Assembly: GCF_020564935.1 (NCBI RefSeq)
Contig: NZ_JAJCXB010000008.1
Coordinates: 62,001 to 126,000 of the forward strand
Origin: Streptomyces pinistramenti
Lineage (GTDB): Bacteria; Actinomycetota; Actinomycetes; Streptomycetales; Streptomycetaceae
Reading direction: 5' to 3'
Length of the DNA stretch: 64,000 bases
The notes under the pieces were generated by a model, which did not search any database, was not told the DNA's origin, and was given only the letters and a program-made list of their open reading frames with translations. Position numbers and translations under genes: made by a program. Positions 34,325 through 43,466 of the stretch are shown piece by piece (the stretch's first letter is position 1; the number at the start of each line of letters is the position of its first letter).

Positions 34325-35671
34325 TCACCGCCCCCGCAGGTCCTTGATGCGGCGAATCTTGCCGACCGACCGCTCCAGCGTTTCGGGGTCGACGACCGTC
34401 ACCTCGACCGTGACCCCCACACCGTCCTTGACGTCCTTGCCGATCGCCCCGGCCGCTTCGGCACGCCGATCGGCCCCGGTGCCGGGGCGGGCCTCGACGA
34501 AGAGGGTCATGTGGTCCATGCGGCCGCGCCGGCTCAGCTGCACCTGGAAGTGCGGGGCGACATCGGGGGTGCGGAGCACGATCTCCTCGATCTGGCTGGG
34601 GAAGACGTTCACCCCGCGCAGGATGATCATGTCGTCGCAGCGGCCGGTGACCTTCTCCATCCGGCGGAAGGCGGGGCGGACCGTGCCGGGCAGCAACCGG
34701 GTCAGGTCGTGCGTGCGGTAACGGATGACCGGCAGCGCCTCCTTGGTGAGGGAGGTGAAGACCAGCTCGCCGCTCTCACCGCCGGCCAGCACGTGGTCCG
34801 CGAGCGGGTCGACGATCTCCGGGTAGAAGTGGTCCTCCCAGATGTGCAGCCCGTCCTTGGTGTCCACGCATTCCTGCGCCACCCCGGGGCCGCAGACCTC
34901 GGAGAGGCCGTAGATGTCCACGGCATGGATGTCCATCCCGTCCTCGATCTCGCGGCGCATGCTCTCGGTCCAGGGCTCGGCGCCGAAGATGCCGATCTTG
35001 AGGGAGCTGTCGCGCGGATCGACGCCCTGGCGCTCGAACTCGTCGAGGAGGGTGAGCATGTAGGACGGCGTGACCATGATGACCTCGGGCCGGAAGTCCC
35101 GGATGATCTGCACCTGCCGGGCGGTCATTCCGCCGGACGCGGGGATCACCGTGCAGCCGGCCCGCTCTGCACCGTAGTGGGCGCCGAGCCCGCCGGTGAA
35201 CAGGCCGTAGCCGTAGGAGATGTGCACCTTGTCGCCGGGGCGGCAGCCGGCGGCGCGAAGGGAGCGGGCGATCACGTCGGCCCACATCGACAGGTCGTTG
35301 TCGGTGTAGCCCACGACGGTGGGCGCTCCGGTGGTGCCGCTGGATGCGTGGATGCGGCGGACGTCGGACATCGGGACGGCGAACATCCCGAAGGGGTAGG
35401 TGTCGCGCAGGTCGGCCTTGGTGGTGAACGGGAAGCGGGCCAGATCCTCCAGGGTGCGGCAGTCGTCGGGCCGCACGCCGGCCCGGTCGAACTTCTTGCG
35501 GTACAGCTCGACGTTGTCGTACGCGTGCCGCAGCGTCCAGCGGAGCTGCCTGAGCTGGTGGTCCCGCAGCTCCGGCGCGGACATCCGCTCCCCGTCGTCC
35601 AGCAGTGCGTCCGGGAGCGGCTCCCCACGACGGGATCCCCCGGCCGCCGGGACCGTCAGTTCGCTGCTCAT
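34325..35671 (-). CDS. paaK: phenylacetate-CoA ligase
   Basis: A 448-residue adenylate-forming enzyme that activates phenylacetate to phenylacetyl-CoA. It shows FPFTTKADLRDTYPFGMFAV, the P-loop-like HASSGTTGAPTVVGYT, the A5 region DIYGLSEVCGPGVAQEC, IWEDHFYPEIVDP and the closing DDMIILRGVNVFPSQIEE. Length and motifs match PaaK rather than other ligases. It is second in an operon after paaI, whose stop it overlaps by four bases. Confidence 0.95.
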   Translation of the reverse strand: MSSELTVPAAGGSRRGEPLPDALLDDGERMSAPELRDHQLRQLRWTLRHAYDNVELYRKKFDRAGVRPDDCRTLEDLARFPFTTKADLRDTYPFGMFAVPMSDVRRIHASSGTTGAPTVVGYTDNDLSMWADVIARSLRAAGCRPGDKVHISYGYGLFTGGLGAHYGAERAGCTVIPASGGMTARQVQIIRDFRPEVIMVTPSYMLTLLDEFERQGVDPRDSSLKIGIFGAEPWTESMRREIEDGMDIHAVDIYGLSEVCGPGVAQECVDTKDGLHIWEDHFYPEIVDPLADHVLAGGESGELVFTSLTKEALPVIRYRTHDLTRLLPGTVRPAFRRMEKVTGRCDDMIILRGVNVFPSQIEEIVLRTPDVAPHFQVQLSRRGRMDHMTLFVEARPGTGADRRAEAAGAIGKDVKDGVGVTVEVTVVDPETLERSVGKIRRIKDLRGR

Positions 35672-36132
35672 CGCGGCTCCTTCGTCTTCGTGCTTCGGAT
35701 ACTGCGGCTGCGGCCGCGGAATTCCGCAATCAGTTCGTCCCCGCGCCGGATGCTCACGTCGTAGATCCCGCTGCGGCCGTACCGGGTGCGCTCCACCGCG
35801 GTCGCCTGCAGTTCGTCTCCCTCGTGCGCGGGGGCGACGAAGTCGATGTCGGCGGCGGCCGCGACGGTCACCGGGCCGTGGCTGTTGCAGGCGCAGGCGA
35901 ACGCGGTGTCGGCGAACAGGAACAGATAACCGCCGTGGGCGGTCCCGTGCCCGTTGACCATGGCGGAAGTGACGGTCATCCGGAGCACGGCGGTCCCTTC
36001 GCCGTGCTCCACCAGCGCGATGCCGAGCCCTTGGGACGCCTGGTCGTCCGCGAACATCCGCTCCACCGGGCCGGCTGCCGCTTCCGTGGCTTGCCACACG
36101 TTATCCACCGCCTCATCCACCGCCTTGTGCAC
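35668..36132 (-). CDS. paaI: hydroxyphenylacetyl-CoA thioesterase
   Basis: A 154-residue hotdog-fold thioesterase that clears dead-end CoA adducts of the phenylacetate pathway. NGHGTAHGGYLFLFADTAFACACN is the PaaI active-site helix region, with DIDFVAPAHEGDELQATAVE and GRSGIYDVSIRRGDELIAEFRGRS following. The ORF starts at GTG 36132, but an operator-like palindrome ends three bases upstream. The message may be leaderless, or the true start may be a little further in. Confidence 0.9.
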   Translation of the reverse strand: MHKAVDEAVDNVWQATEAAAGPVERMFADDQASQGLGIALVEHGEGTAVLRMTVTSAMVNGHGTAHGGYLFLFADTAFACACNSHGPVTVAAAADIDFVAPAHEGDELQATAVERTRYGRSGIYDVSIRRGDELIAEFRGRSRSIRSTKTKEPR

Positions 36133-36134
36133 CG

Positions 36135-36148
36135 ACCGAACATTCGGT
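36135..36148. promoter_or_regulatory. PaaR-like operator in the divergent paaI / thiolase region
   Basis: ACCGAACATTCGGT is a perfect 6-bp inverted repeat around CA. It fits the ACCGNNCGNNCGGT pattern described for the TetR-type repressor PaaR of actinobacteria with one mismatch. A sister site precedes paaA (39429-39442). No paaR gene is in the window. Confidence 0.65.
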
Positions 36149-36207
36149 TAGCGTGCGGCTCAGTCAAGTAATCAAGCTTCACCGCTGCCTGTCAAGAGGT
36201 GGAACAG

Positions 36208-36486
36208 ATGCCCCGGAAAGCCCCCGAGTGCCCGGACTCCTCCGCCCGCCACCGCGCGCTGCCGGAAGCGGCCGTCGCCGCCGGATCCTTCCCGCACAGC
36301 CTTCCGCAGGGCATCGCCCATCAGCCCCGCACGGGCAGCCGGCACCGCGAAGACACCCCGCCCGACGCCGAGTTGAGACCCCTGGAGGCCGACGTGCACC
36401 CGGCGCAGCATCTCACCGGCGGCGGCTTCGTCAACCGGCCCGCCGCCTTCAGCAACTCTCACGACAAGGAGGGCAGCAATGCCTGA
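36208..36486 (+). CDS. possible 92-residue protein overlapping the thiolase start
   Basis: ATG 36208 is preceded by AGAGGTGG. The frame ends at 36486, eight bases inside the following thiolase gene. Codon third positions are about 90 percent G or C, as in real genes here, and unlike chance frames in the region. The protein is Pro/Ala/His-rich, beginning MPRKAPECPDSS and ending with PAAFSNSHDKEGSNA; I recognise no domain. It may be a coupled small gene or the degraded end of an older one. Confidence 0.4.
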   Translation: MPRKAPECPDSSARHRALPEAAVAAGSFPHSLPQGIAHQPRTGSRHREDTPPDAELRPLEADVHPAQHLTGGGFVNRPAAFSNSHDKEGSNA

Positions 36487-37702
36487 CGAGGTCTACCTCA
36501 TCGACGGGGCCCGCACCCCGCAGGGCCGCTTCGGAGGTGCCCTGGCCTCCGTACGCCCCGACGACCTGGCGGCCCTGGTGGTGGGCGAGGCGGTACGGCG
36601 CTCGGGGATACCCGCCGACGCCGTGGACGAGGTGATCCTCGGCGCGGCGAACCAGGCCGGCGAGGACAACCGCGATGTGGCGCGGATGGCCGTGCTTCTG
36701 GCGGGGCTGCCGCACACAGTGCCCGGCTACACCGTCAACCGGCTGTGCGCATCGGGACTGACCGCGGTGGCATCGGCGGCCCAGGCGGTGCGGGCCGGCG
36801 AGGCCGAACTGGTCGTCGCGGGCGGCGTGGAGTCGATGACCCGCGCCCCGTGGGTCATCGAGAAGCCGGGCACCCCGTGGGCGAAGCCGGGCGAGGTGCA
36901 GGACACCTCGCTGGGCTGGCGTTTCACCAACCCCCGCTTCGCTGCCGCCGACCGCGCGGTCCCCGCGGGCAGCGGCCCGGAGACGGTGAAGGTGACGCTG
37001 TCGATGGGTGAGACGGCCGAGGAGGTCGCCGCGCTCGACGGCATCGGCCGCGCCGCGTCCGACGCCTTCGCGCTGCGCAGTCACCGTCGCGCCGTCGCCG
37101 CCCAGGAGGCGGGCCGGTTCGACCGCGAGATCGTGCCGGTCCCGGTGAAGAACGGCGTGGTGGACCGCGACGAGGGCCCGCGGCCCGCGACAACGCTGGA
37201 GAAGCTCGGCGGGCTGCGCACGATCTTCCGCAAGGACGGCATCGTCACGGCGGGTTCGGCATCGCCGCTGTCCGACGGTGCCGCCGCCCTGGTCGTGGCG
37301 AGCGCCGCCGCGGTGGAGCGGCACGGGCTCACCCCGCGGGCCCGGATCGTCACCTCCGCGTCGGCCGGAGTGCAGCCCCATCTCATGGGTCTGGGCCCGG
37401 TCCCCGCCACAGAGAAGGCGCTGGCCCGCGCCGGGTGGACGACCGGCGAGCTGGAGGCGGTCGAGCTGAACGAGGCATTCGCCGCGCAGGCCCTCGCGGT
37501 GATCGGCCGGCTCCGGCTCGACGACGCGACGGTCAATGCCGACGGCGGCGCCATCGCGCTCGGCCACCCGCTGGGCTGCTCCGGCGCCCGGATCCTGCTC
37601 ACACTGCTCGGGCGGCTGGAACGCGAGGACGCACGCCGGGGTCTGGCCACCTTGTGCGTCGGTGTGGGCCAGGGCGCGGCCATGCTGGTGGAGCGGGTAT
37701 GA
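36479..37702 (+). CDS. thiolase (probable 3-oxoadipyl-CoA / acetyl-CoA acyltransferase)
   Basis: A 407-residue thiolase. It has the acylated Cys90 in TVNRLCASGL, the VAGGVESMTRAP signature, the NEAFAAQALAV motif, and the catalytic GGAIALGHPLGCSGAR and TLCVGVGQGAAMLVE segments. In the phenylacetate context it is probably PaaJ, splitting 3-oxoadipyl-CoA into succinyl-CoA and acetyl-CoA, although a general acetyl-CoA acetyltransferase cannot be excluded. Its stop overlaps the next start by four bases. Confidence 0.88.
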   Translation: MPDEVYLIDGARTPQGRFGGALASVRPDDLAALVVGEAVRRSGIPADAVDEVILGAANQAGEDNRDVARMAVLLAGLPHTVPGYTVNRLCASGLTAVASAAQAVRAGEAELVVAGGVESMTRAPWVIEKPGTPWAKPGEVQDTSLGWRFTNPRFAAADRAVPAGSGPETVKVTLSMGETAEEVAALDGIGRAASDAFALRSHRRAVAAQEAGRFDREIVPVPVKNGVVDRDEGPRPATTLEKLGGLRTIFRKDGIVTAGSASPLSDGAAALVVASAAAVERHGLTPRARIVTSASAGVQPHLMGLGPVPATEKALARAGWTTGELEAVELNEAFAAQALAVIGRLRLDDATVNADGGAIALGHPLGCSGARILLTLLGRLEREDARRGLATLCVGVGQGAAMLVERV

Positions 37703-38448
37703 CCGAGCCCACGTACGAGACACTGCTGGTCGAGGAGCGCACCGACCGGGTCGTCGTCACCCTGCACCGCCCCGGGGCACGCAACGCCATCAGCGGGCAG
37801 ATGATCAACGAGCTGCACTCCGTGTGCGAGCTGCTGGAACGCGATCCGAAGCTGTTGCTGCTGACCGGCCACGGCGGGGTCTTCGCGGGCGGCGCCGACA
37901 TCGCCGAACTGCTGCGCCGCGGCCGGGAGGAGGCCCTGCGGGGCATCAACAGCCGGCTGTTCGAGCGGGTGCGCAGGCTGCCGATGCCGACGGTGGCGGC
38001 CGTCGACGGCTGGGCGCTGGGCGGCGGCGCCGAGCTGGCGTACGCCTGCGACATCCGGATCGCGGGGTCCGACGCGGTGTTCGGCAATCCGGAGCCTGGG
38101 CTCGGCATCCTGGCCGCCGCCGGCGCGTGCTGGCGGCTACCGGAGCTGGTCGGCGAGTCGGTCGCCAAGCAGGTCCTGCTCGCCGGGCGGAATCTCGACG
38201 CGCAGGCCGCGCTGGTCGCGGGTCTGGTGATCGACGTCGTGCCGGCACCGCAACTGTCCGACGCGGCACATGCGTTGCTGGACCGGATGGCCCGCTCGTC
38301 GGCCGCGGCCCTGCGGCTGACGAAGCTGGTGACCGACTCCCCGGGCGCCCACCCGATAGCCGACGATCTGGCCCAGGCCGTGCTGTTCGAGGGCCAGGAC
38401 AAGAAGGACCGGATGACAGCCTTCCTGGAGAAGAGGAACCGAGCATGA
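37699..38448 (+). CDS. enoyl-CoA hydratase/isomerase of the phenylacetate cluster
   Basis: A 249-residue crotonase-fold protein. It shows LHRPGARNAISGQMINEL, TGHGGVFAGGADIAELL and DGWALGGGAELAYACD; the second part reads GNPEPGLGILAAAGACWRL. The first hydratase glutamate is present (GGGAELAYA), and the second position is also Glu (NPEPGLG). It probably performs the PaaF-type hydration of 2,3-dehydroadipyl-CoA; a PaaG-type isomerase role is possible. It is coupled to the thiolase before it and to paaH after it by four-base overlaps. Confidence 0.85.
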   Translation: MTEPTYETLLVEERTDRVVVTLHRPGARNAISGQMINELHSVCELLERDPKLLLLTGHGGVFAGGADIAELLRRGREEALRGINSRLFERVRRLPMPTVAAVDGWALGGGAELAYACDIRIAGSDAVFGNPEPGLGILAAAGACWRLPELVGESVAKQVLLAGRNLDAQAALVAGLVIDVVPAPQLSDAAHALLDRMARSSAAALRLTKLVTDSPGAHPIADDLAQAVLFEGQDKKDRMTAFLEKRNRA

Positions 38449-39314
38449 CCACCACCGCATCCCCCTCCGCGCCCGCCGCCGTCGGCGTGATCGGCGGCGG
38501 CCGTATGGGCGCCGGCATCGCGCAGTCTTTCGCGGCGGCCGGCTCGTCCGTGACCGTCGTGGAGAGCGGCGGCGAGGCCGCGGCCGCGGCCCTGGAACGG
38601 GTGGCCGGCGGGCTGCGCCGGGCCGCCGAACGCGGCAAGCTCGGCGGGTCCGTCGAGGAGATCCTGAACCGCGTCACCCTCACGGACTCGATCGGCGGGC
38701 TGCCGGCCGATGCCGACCTGGTCGTCGAGGCCGTGCCGGAGGACGCCGCGCTCAAGGCCGGCGTGCTCGCCGCGGCCGAGCGGGCGGTGGGCAGTACGGC
38801 GGTGCTGGCCACCAACACCAGTTCCCTGTCGGTCACCGAACTGGCCGCTGCCCTGACCCGACCCGGCCGCTTCCTGGGCATGCACTTCTTCAACCCCGTA
38901 CCGGCCTCCGCCCTCGTCGAGATCGTCGTCGCGCCGGGTACCGACGCCGGGGTGGTGGAAACCGCGCTGAACTGGACGCAGGCACTCGGCAAGAAGGACG
39001 TCGTCGTCAAGGACTCCCCCGGCTTCGCCAGCAGCCGCCTCGGCCTGGCGCTCGGCCTGGAGGCGATCCGCATGGTCGAGGACGGCGTGGCATCGGCCGA
39101 GGCCATCGACGACGCCATGAGCCTGGGGTACAAGCACCCGATGGGGCCGCTGCGCCTGACGGACCTGGTCGGGCTCGATGTCCGGCTGGCCATCGCGGAG
39201 TATCTGCACGCCACGCTCGGTGAGCGCTTCGCGCCGCCGCAGCTGCTCCGGGACAAGGTCACCCGCGGTGAGCTGGGGCGGAAGACGGGCCAGGGCTTCT
39301 ACGTGTGGGAGTGA
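38445..39314 (+). CDS. paaH: 3-hydroxyacyl-CoA dehydrogenase
   Basis: A 289-residue enzyme. [21 protein letters not shown] is the NAD-binding start, [13 protein letters not shown] and [17 protein letters not shown] are family signatures (His-Phe-Phe-Asn-Pro catalytic region), [10 protein letters not shown] follows, and the C-terminal domain has [18 protein letters not shown]. Next to paaA-E it is the likely 3-hydroxyadipyl-CoA dehydrogenase. It ends the operon; a 148-base gap with its own operator separates it from paaA. Confidence 0.92.
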   Translation: MTTTASPSAPAAVGVIGGGRMGAGIAQSFAAAGSSVTVVESGGEAAAAALERVAGGLRRAAERGKLGGSVEEILNRVTLTDSIGGLPADADLVVEAVPEDAALKAGVLAAAERAVGSTAVLATNTSSLSVTELAAALTRPGRFLGMHFFNPVPASALVEIVVAPGTDAGVVETALNWTQALGKKDVVVKDSPGFASSRLGLALGLEAIRMVEDGVASAEAIDDAMSLGYKHPMGPLRLTDLVGLDVRLAIAEYLHATLGERFAPPQLLRDKVTRGELGRKTGQGFYVWE

Positions 39315-39428
39315 GCGCGGCGGCGGTCTCCGGGCCCGCCGCCGGAGTGCATCCGGGCAGACCACGGCGATCTGCCGGCGAATCCCCGAAAGGGCTTGCC
39401 CGATCAACGGAAACTCGTCAGAATATGA

Positions 39429-39442
39429 ACCGAACGAATGGT
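39429..39442. promoter_or_regulatory. PaaR-like operator upstream of paaABCDE
   Basis: ACCGAACGAATGGT fits ACCGNNCGNNCGGT with one mismatch and shares ACCGAAC with the site at 36135-36148. It ends 20 bases before the paaA ATG, a position where binding would block the promoter or early transcription. Confidence 0.62.
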
Positions 39443-39462
39443 CGGTAGGGAAGCTGGTATCG

Positions 39463-40467
39463 ATGACCACGACACACTCCGCCCCGTCGGCCACCGACGG
39501 CGCCGAGCAGCAGCTCCAAGAGCAATTCGACGCCTCGATCGCCAAGGACCAGCGGATCGAACCGCGGGACTGGATGCCGGACGGCTACCGCAAGACGCTG
39601 ATCCGGCAGATCGCGCAGCACGCGCACTCCGAGATCATCGGCATGCAGCCCGAGGGCGAGTGGATCACCCGTGCGCCCTCGCTGCGCCGTAAAGCCATCC
39701 TCTTCGCGAAGGTCCAGGACGAGGCGGGCCACGGCCTGTATCTGTACTCCGCGGCCGAGACGCTGGGCGCCGACCGCGCAGATCTGACCGAGCGGCTGAT
39801 CGAGGGCCGCCAGAAATACTCGTCGATCTTCAACTACCCGACACCGAGCTTCGCCGACGTCGGCGTGATCGGCTGGTTCGTGGACGGCGCCGCGATCTGC
39901 AACCAGGTGCCGCTGTGCCGCAGTTCGTACGGCCCCTACGCCCGCTCGATGGTGCGGATCTGCAAGGAGGAGTCGTTCCACCAGCGGCAGGGTTACGAAC
40001 TGCTGCTGACGATGATGCGTGGCACCGAAGCCCAGCGCGCGATGGTCCAGGACGCGGTGGACCGCTGGTGGTGGCCGTCGCTGATGATGTTCGGCCCGCC
40101 CGACGGCGACTCCCCCAACTCCGCCGCGTCGATGGCCTGGAAGATCAAGCGGCACACCAACGACGAGCTGCGCCAGCGCTTCGTCGACATGACCGTCCCG
40201 CAGGCCGCCAAGCTCGGCGTGACCCTGCCGGACCCCGAACTGCGCTGGAACGACGAGCGCGGACGGCACGACTTCGGCACCCCCGACTGGTCCGAACTCC
40301 AGCGCGTGATCAAGGGGGACGGACCGTGCAACGCCGAACGCATCACGCGGCGCCGGACCGCCCACGAGGAAGGCGCCTGGGTGCGCGAGGCGGCCAGCGC
40401 CCACGCGGCGAAGACCGCCGCCCGCATTCCGGACGCCCCGCAGACCCAGGAAGGAACGGCGGCATGA
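39463..40467 (+). CDS. paaA: 1,2-phenylacetyl-CoA epoxidase, catalytic subunit A
   Basis: A 334-residue di-iron protein, the oxygenase subunit that epoxidises phenylacetyl-CoA. The ferritin-like iron ligands are visible in [17 protein letters not shown] and [16 protein letters not shown], with the substrate-binding region [13 protein letters not shown]. The start ATG 39463 was chosen because [20 protein letters not shown] is near the normal N-terminus. It is the first gene of paaABCDE, with paaB starting four bases before its stop. Confidence 0.96.
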   Translation: MTTTHSAPSATDGAEQQLQEQFDASIAKDQRIEPRDWMPDGYRKTLIRQIAQHAHSEIIGMQPEGEWITRAPSLRRKAILFAKVQDEAGHGLYLYSAAETLGADRADLTERLIEGRQKYSSIFNYPTPSFADVGVIGWFVDGAAICNQVPLCRSSYGPYARSMVRICKEESFHQRQGYELLLTMMRGTEAQRAMVQDAVDRWWWPSLMMFGPPDGDSPNSAASMAWKIKRHTNDELRQRFVDMTVPQAAKLGVTLPDPELRWNDERGRHDFGTPDWSELQRVIKGDGPCNAERITRRRTAHEEGAWVREAASAHAAKTAARIPDAPQTQEGTAA

Positions 40468-40766
40468 GCAACACCGACGACTCGAAGGCCGGCTGGCCGC
40501 TGTACGAGGTGTTCGTCCGCGGCAAGCGCGGCCTGAACCACGTCCACGTCGGCTCGCTGCACGCCGCCGACGACCGGATGGCGCTCACGCACGCCCGCGA
40601 CCTCTACACCCGGCGCAATGAAGGCGTCAGCATCTGGGTCGTGCCGTCCGTGCACATAGCGGCCTCCACCCGCGACGAGAAGGATCCCTTCTTCGCGCCC
40701 AGCGCCGACAAGGTCTACCGCCACCCCACCTTCTACGACATACCCGAAGACGTCCCGCACATCTAG
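40464..40766 (+). CDS. paaB: 1,2-phenylacetyl-CoA epoxidase, subunit B
   Basis: A 100-residue protein. [43 protein letters not shown] and [22 protein letters not shown] are the PaaB pattern; the length is normal. PaaB bridges A-C units and the reductase in the epoxidase complex. It overlaps paaA by four bases, and paaC follows after 16. Confidence 0.96.
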   Translation: MSNTDDSKAGWPLYEVFVRGKRGLNHVHVGSLHAADDRMALTHARDLYTRRNEGVSIWVVPSVHIAASTRDEKDPFFAPSADKVYRHPTFYDIPEDVPHI

Positions 40767-40782
40767 GAACAGGAGGAGCGAC

Positions 40783-41649
40783 ATGACTGACGTCACCGAC
40801 GACCACGTCTACCTGTCCCTGGCCGAGGGACACGGCGAGAGCGACGCCCGCTGGGCGTTCGGCACCGGCTTCGAGGACCCGCTGCATGGCGTCGACACCT
40901 CCGTGCCCGCCGGGACCGACGCCGTCGAACTGGCCGCCGCCTGCACCGCGCTCGGGGACGACGCCCTGGTCGGCGCGCAGCGTCTGGCCGAGTGGTGCAC
41001 CCGCGCCCCCGAGCTGGAGGAAGAGGTCGCGCTCGCCAACATCGGACTCGATCTGCTCGGCCAGGCACGGCTGTTGTACGCACGGGCGGGCCAAGTGGAC
41101 GGCTCCGGCCGGAACGAGGACGCCTTCGCCTACTTCCGGGACGCGGCCGCCTTCCGCAATGTCCGGCTCGCGGAACTGCCCAACGGGGACTTCGCCTTCT
41201 CCACCGTCCGGTTGCTGATCCTGTCGTCCTGGCGGCTGGCGCTCCTCACCCGCCTCGCCGGCTCCGCGGCGGATCCGGTACTCGCCGCCATCGCGGCCAA
41301 GGGCGTCAAGGAGCTGACGTACCACCGCCAGTACGCCGCGGACTGGACGGTGCGGCTCGGCGACGGCACCGAGGAGTCGCACCGCAGGATGCGTACCGCG
41401 CTCGACGCGGTCTCGCCGTACGTGGATGAACTCTTCGCGTCCCGCCCGGTGTCGGGGATCGGCCCGGCGGACCTGCGGGACGAGGTGACCGGTGTCCTGC
41501 GGCAGGTCTTCGACGCCGCGGGCCTCGCCCTGCCCGCCGCCGCACCGCTTCCCGGGTACGGCCGGGCGGGCGACCACACCGCGCATCTGGCGCCGCTGCT
41601 CGCCGAACTGCAGAGCGTGGCCCGCGCCCACCCCGAAGGAGCGTGGTGA
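40783..41649 (+). CDS. paaC: 1,2-phenylacetyl-CoA epoxidase, structural subunit C
   Basis: A 288-residue ferritin-like protein without a full di-iron set, as in other PaaC proteins. TALGDDALVGAQRLAEWCTRAPELEEEVALANIGLDLLGQAR, split here by normal variation, and KGVKELTYHRQYAADWTVRLGDGTEESHRRM are diagnostic. It pairs with PaaA to form the catalytic core. AGGAGGAG lies just before ATG 40783. Confidence 0.95.
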   Translation: MTDVTDDHVYLSLAEGHGESDARWAFGTGFEDPLHGVDTSVPAGTDAVELAAACTALGDDALVGAQRLAEWCTRAPELEEEVALANIGLDLLGQARLLYARAGQVDGSGRNEDAFAYFRDAAAFRNVRLAELPNGDFAFSTVRLLILSSWRLALLTRLAGSAADPVLAAIAAKGVKELTYHRQYAADWTVRLGDGTEESHRRMRTALDAVSPYVDELFASRPVSGIGPADLRDEVTGVLRQVFDAAGLALPAAAPLPGYGRAGDHTAHLAPLLAELQSVARAHPEGAW

Positions 41650-41651
41650 CG

Positions 41652-42173
41652 ATGCCCACCGTCGCGCCGCTCACCGACGCACGCCGGGCCCGGCACCTCG
41701 CCGAGCAGGTGCCCGACCCGGAGCTGCCGATGCTCACCCTGGCCGATCTCGGCGTCCTGCGCGACGTCGAGGTGGCCGCGGACGGCACCGTCACGGCCAG
41801 CCTGACCCCGACCTATTCGGGCTGCCCTGCGATGGCCGAGATGCGCGCCGACGTCGCCTCCCGGCTGCATGCCGCAGGCTTCGCACAGGTGGAGATCCGC
41901 ACGGTCCTGGATCCGCCGTGGACCAGCGACTGGATCACCCCCGCGGGCCGCCGCAAGCTGGCCGAGCACGGCATAGCGCCGCCCGGAGCCGCGCCGCGGC
42001 ACACCTCCGGGCCGGTGCCCCTGGAGCTGTCCGCCGTCCGGCACGCCGTGCCCTGCCCGCGCTGCGGATCCTCGGACACCCAGGAGACCTCGCGGTTCGC
42101 CGCCACCTCCTGCAAGGCCCTGTGGCGCTGCCGCAGTTGCCTTGAGCCTTTCGAGTACGTCAAGGAGATCTGA
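41652..42173 (+). CDS. paaD: PaaD protein (iron-sulfur assembly of the epoxidase)
   Basis: A roughly 173-residue protein. The first half is a MIP18/DUF59 domain: VPDPELPMLTLADLGVLRDV, SLTPTYSGCPAMAEMRADV. The second half has the zinc ribbon CPRCGSSDTQ and CRSCLEPFEYVKEI seen in PaaD. It probably helps load metal into the complex. ATG 41652 is ten bases after GAAGGAG; GTG codons at 41643 or 41646, overlapping the paaC stop, are alternatives. Confidence 0.93.
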   Translation: MPTVAPLTDARRARHLAEQVPDPELPMLTLADLGVLRDVEVAADGTVTASLTPTYSGCPAMAEMRADVASRLHAAGFAQVEIRTVLDPPWTSDWITPAGRRKLAEHGIAPPGAAPRHTSGPVPLELSAVRHAVPCPRCGSSDTQETSRFAATSCKALWRCRSCLEPFEYVKEI

Positions 42174-43330
42174 TGGCCCCGACCTCGTCCGAGCTCGCCG
42201 AGCAGCCGGCGCCCGACGCCAGGGGCGTGGCCCCCGCCGCCCAGGCCCCCGTGCCCGCGCGGGCCCGTCGCCGCCCGGCGTTCCACACCCTGCGGGTCGC
42301 CGCGGTCCAGCCGCTGTGCGAGGACGCCGCGGCGATCAGCTTCGACGTGCCCGACGAGCTGGCCGAGGAGTTCGCGTTCCGGCCCGGCCAGTCGCTCACC
42401 CTGCGCCGCGAGATCGAGGGCCGCGACGAACGCCGGTCGTACTCCATCTGCTCCCCGGTGGGCGCCCGCCTGCGGATCGGGGTCCGGGTCGTGCCCGGCG
42501 GGCTGTTCTCGTCCTGGCTGGTGCAGGACGTGCGCCCCGGTGACGCCGTCGAAGTGATGGCCCCGACGGGTGTCTTCACCCCGGATCTGTCCCGGCCGGG
42601 GCACCACGTCCTGATCGCCGCGGGCTCGGGCATCACCCCGATGGTCTCCATCGCCGAGTCGGTGCTGGCCGCCGACTCCCGCTCCCAGGTCACCCTGTTC
42701 TACGGCAACCGCCGTACGGACACGGTGATGTTCGCCGACGAACTGGCCGACCTCAAGGACCTGCACCACTCCCGCTTCCAGCTCGGTCACGTCCTCTCCC
42801 GCGAACCCCGCGAGGCCGACCTGCTCTCCGGCCGGCTGGATGCCGAGCGGCTGGCCGCCCTCGTCGACGGCCTCGTCGACGTGCCGTCCGCCGACCACTG
42901 GTGGCTGTGCGGCCCGCACGGCATGGTCCGCGACGCCCAGCAGGTCCTGGCCGGTCTCGGTGTCCCCGACGAGCGGGTCCACCAGGAACTCTTCTTCGCC
43001 GACGACGAGCCGATTCATACCGTTCACCATGAGGAGGCGGTGGCCGAAGGCCCGGTCAGCCAGGTCACCATCACCCTCGACGGCCGCTCCACCACCTCCG
43101 CGCTCCCCCGCACCAGCACGCTCCTCGACGGCGCCTCCCGCATACGCCCTGACATGCCCTTCGCCTGCAAGGGCGGGGTCTGCGGCACCTGCCGTGCCCT
43201 GGTCACCGACGGCAAGGCCGACATGCGCCGCAATTACGCACTCGAAACCGCCGAGGTCGACGCCGGCTACGTCCTGACCTGCCAGACGTTCCCGGTCTCC
43301 GACGACCTCACCGTCGACTTCGACAGCTGA
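42173..43330 (+). CDS. paaE: 1,2-phenylacetyl-CoA epoxidase, reductase subunit E
   Basis: A 385-residue flavoprotein reductase that passes electrons from NADPH to PaaA. The FAD site is RRSYSICSP, the NADPH site AAGSGITPMVSI and WLCGPHGMV, and the C-terminal plant-type 2Fe-2S ferredoxin has CKGGVCGTCRALV plus the last Cys in VLTCQTFP. The N-terminus has an Ala/Pro-rich extension of about 30 residues. The start codon shares one base with the paaD stop. It ends the operon. Confidence 0.95.
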   Translation: MAPTSSELAEQPAPDARGVAPAAQAPVPARARRRPAFHTLRVAAVQPLCEDAAAISFDVPDELAEEFAFRPGQSLTLRREIEGRDERRSYSICSPVGARLRIGVRVVPGGLFSSWLVQDVRPGDAVEVMAPTGVFTPDLSRPGHHVLIAAGSGITPMVSIAESVLAADSRSQVTLFYGNRRTDTVMFADELADLKDLHHSRFQLGHVLSREPREADLLSGRLDAERLAALVDGLVDVPSADHWWLCGPHGMVRDAQQVLAGLGVPDERVHQELFFADDEPIHTVHHEEAVAEGPVSQVTITLDGRSTTSALPRTSTLLDGASRIRPDMPFACKGGVCGTCRALVTDGKADMRRNYALETAEVDAGYVLTCQTFPVSDDLTVDFDS

Positions 43331-43378
43331 GCCCCGGCGCCCGCCCGGCCGGCAGGTCGTATGCGTCCGTCCCAGGGC

Positions 43379-43393
43379 GGGACCTTCGGCCCC
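43379..43393. promoter_or_regulatory. GGGACC/GGCCCC palindrome upstream of the DUF1876 gene
   Basis: GGGACCTTCGGCCCC lies 73 bases before the DUF1876 start. Related palindromes occur at 43777-43789, 43959-43972 and 47280-47294, all in gene-free DNA around the DevR-like regulator. It is a possible DevR/OsdR-type binding site. Confidence 0.45.
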
Positions 43394-43466
43394 TGCCGGT
43401 CGGCGCCGCCGTCGTCCGAGAGTGAAGGGGTACGGGGGCGGCCGACGGACACGGCGGAGGCAGGCC

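Noticed and set aside
36172..36462. Minus-strand 96-codon frame opposite the small ORF before the thiolase
   Set aside because: Poorer third-position GC and no convincing ribosome site; the plus-strand frame is the better candidate.
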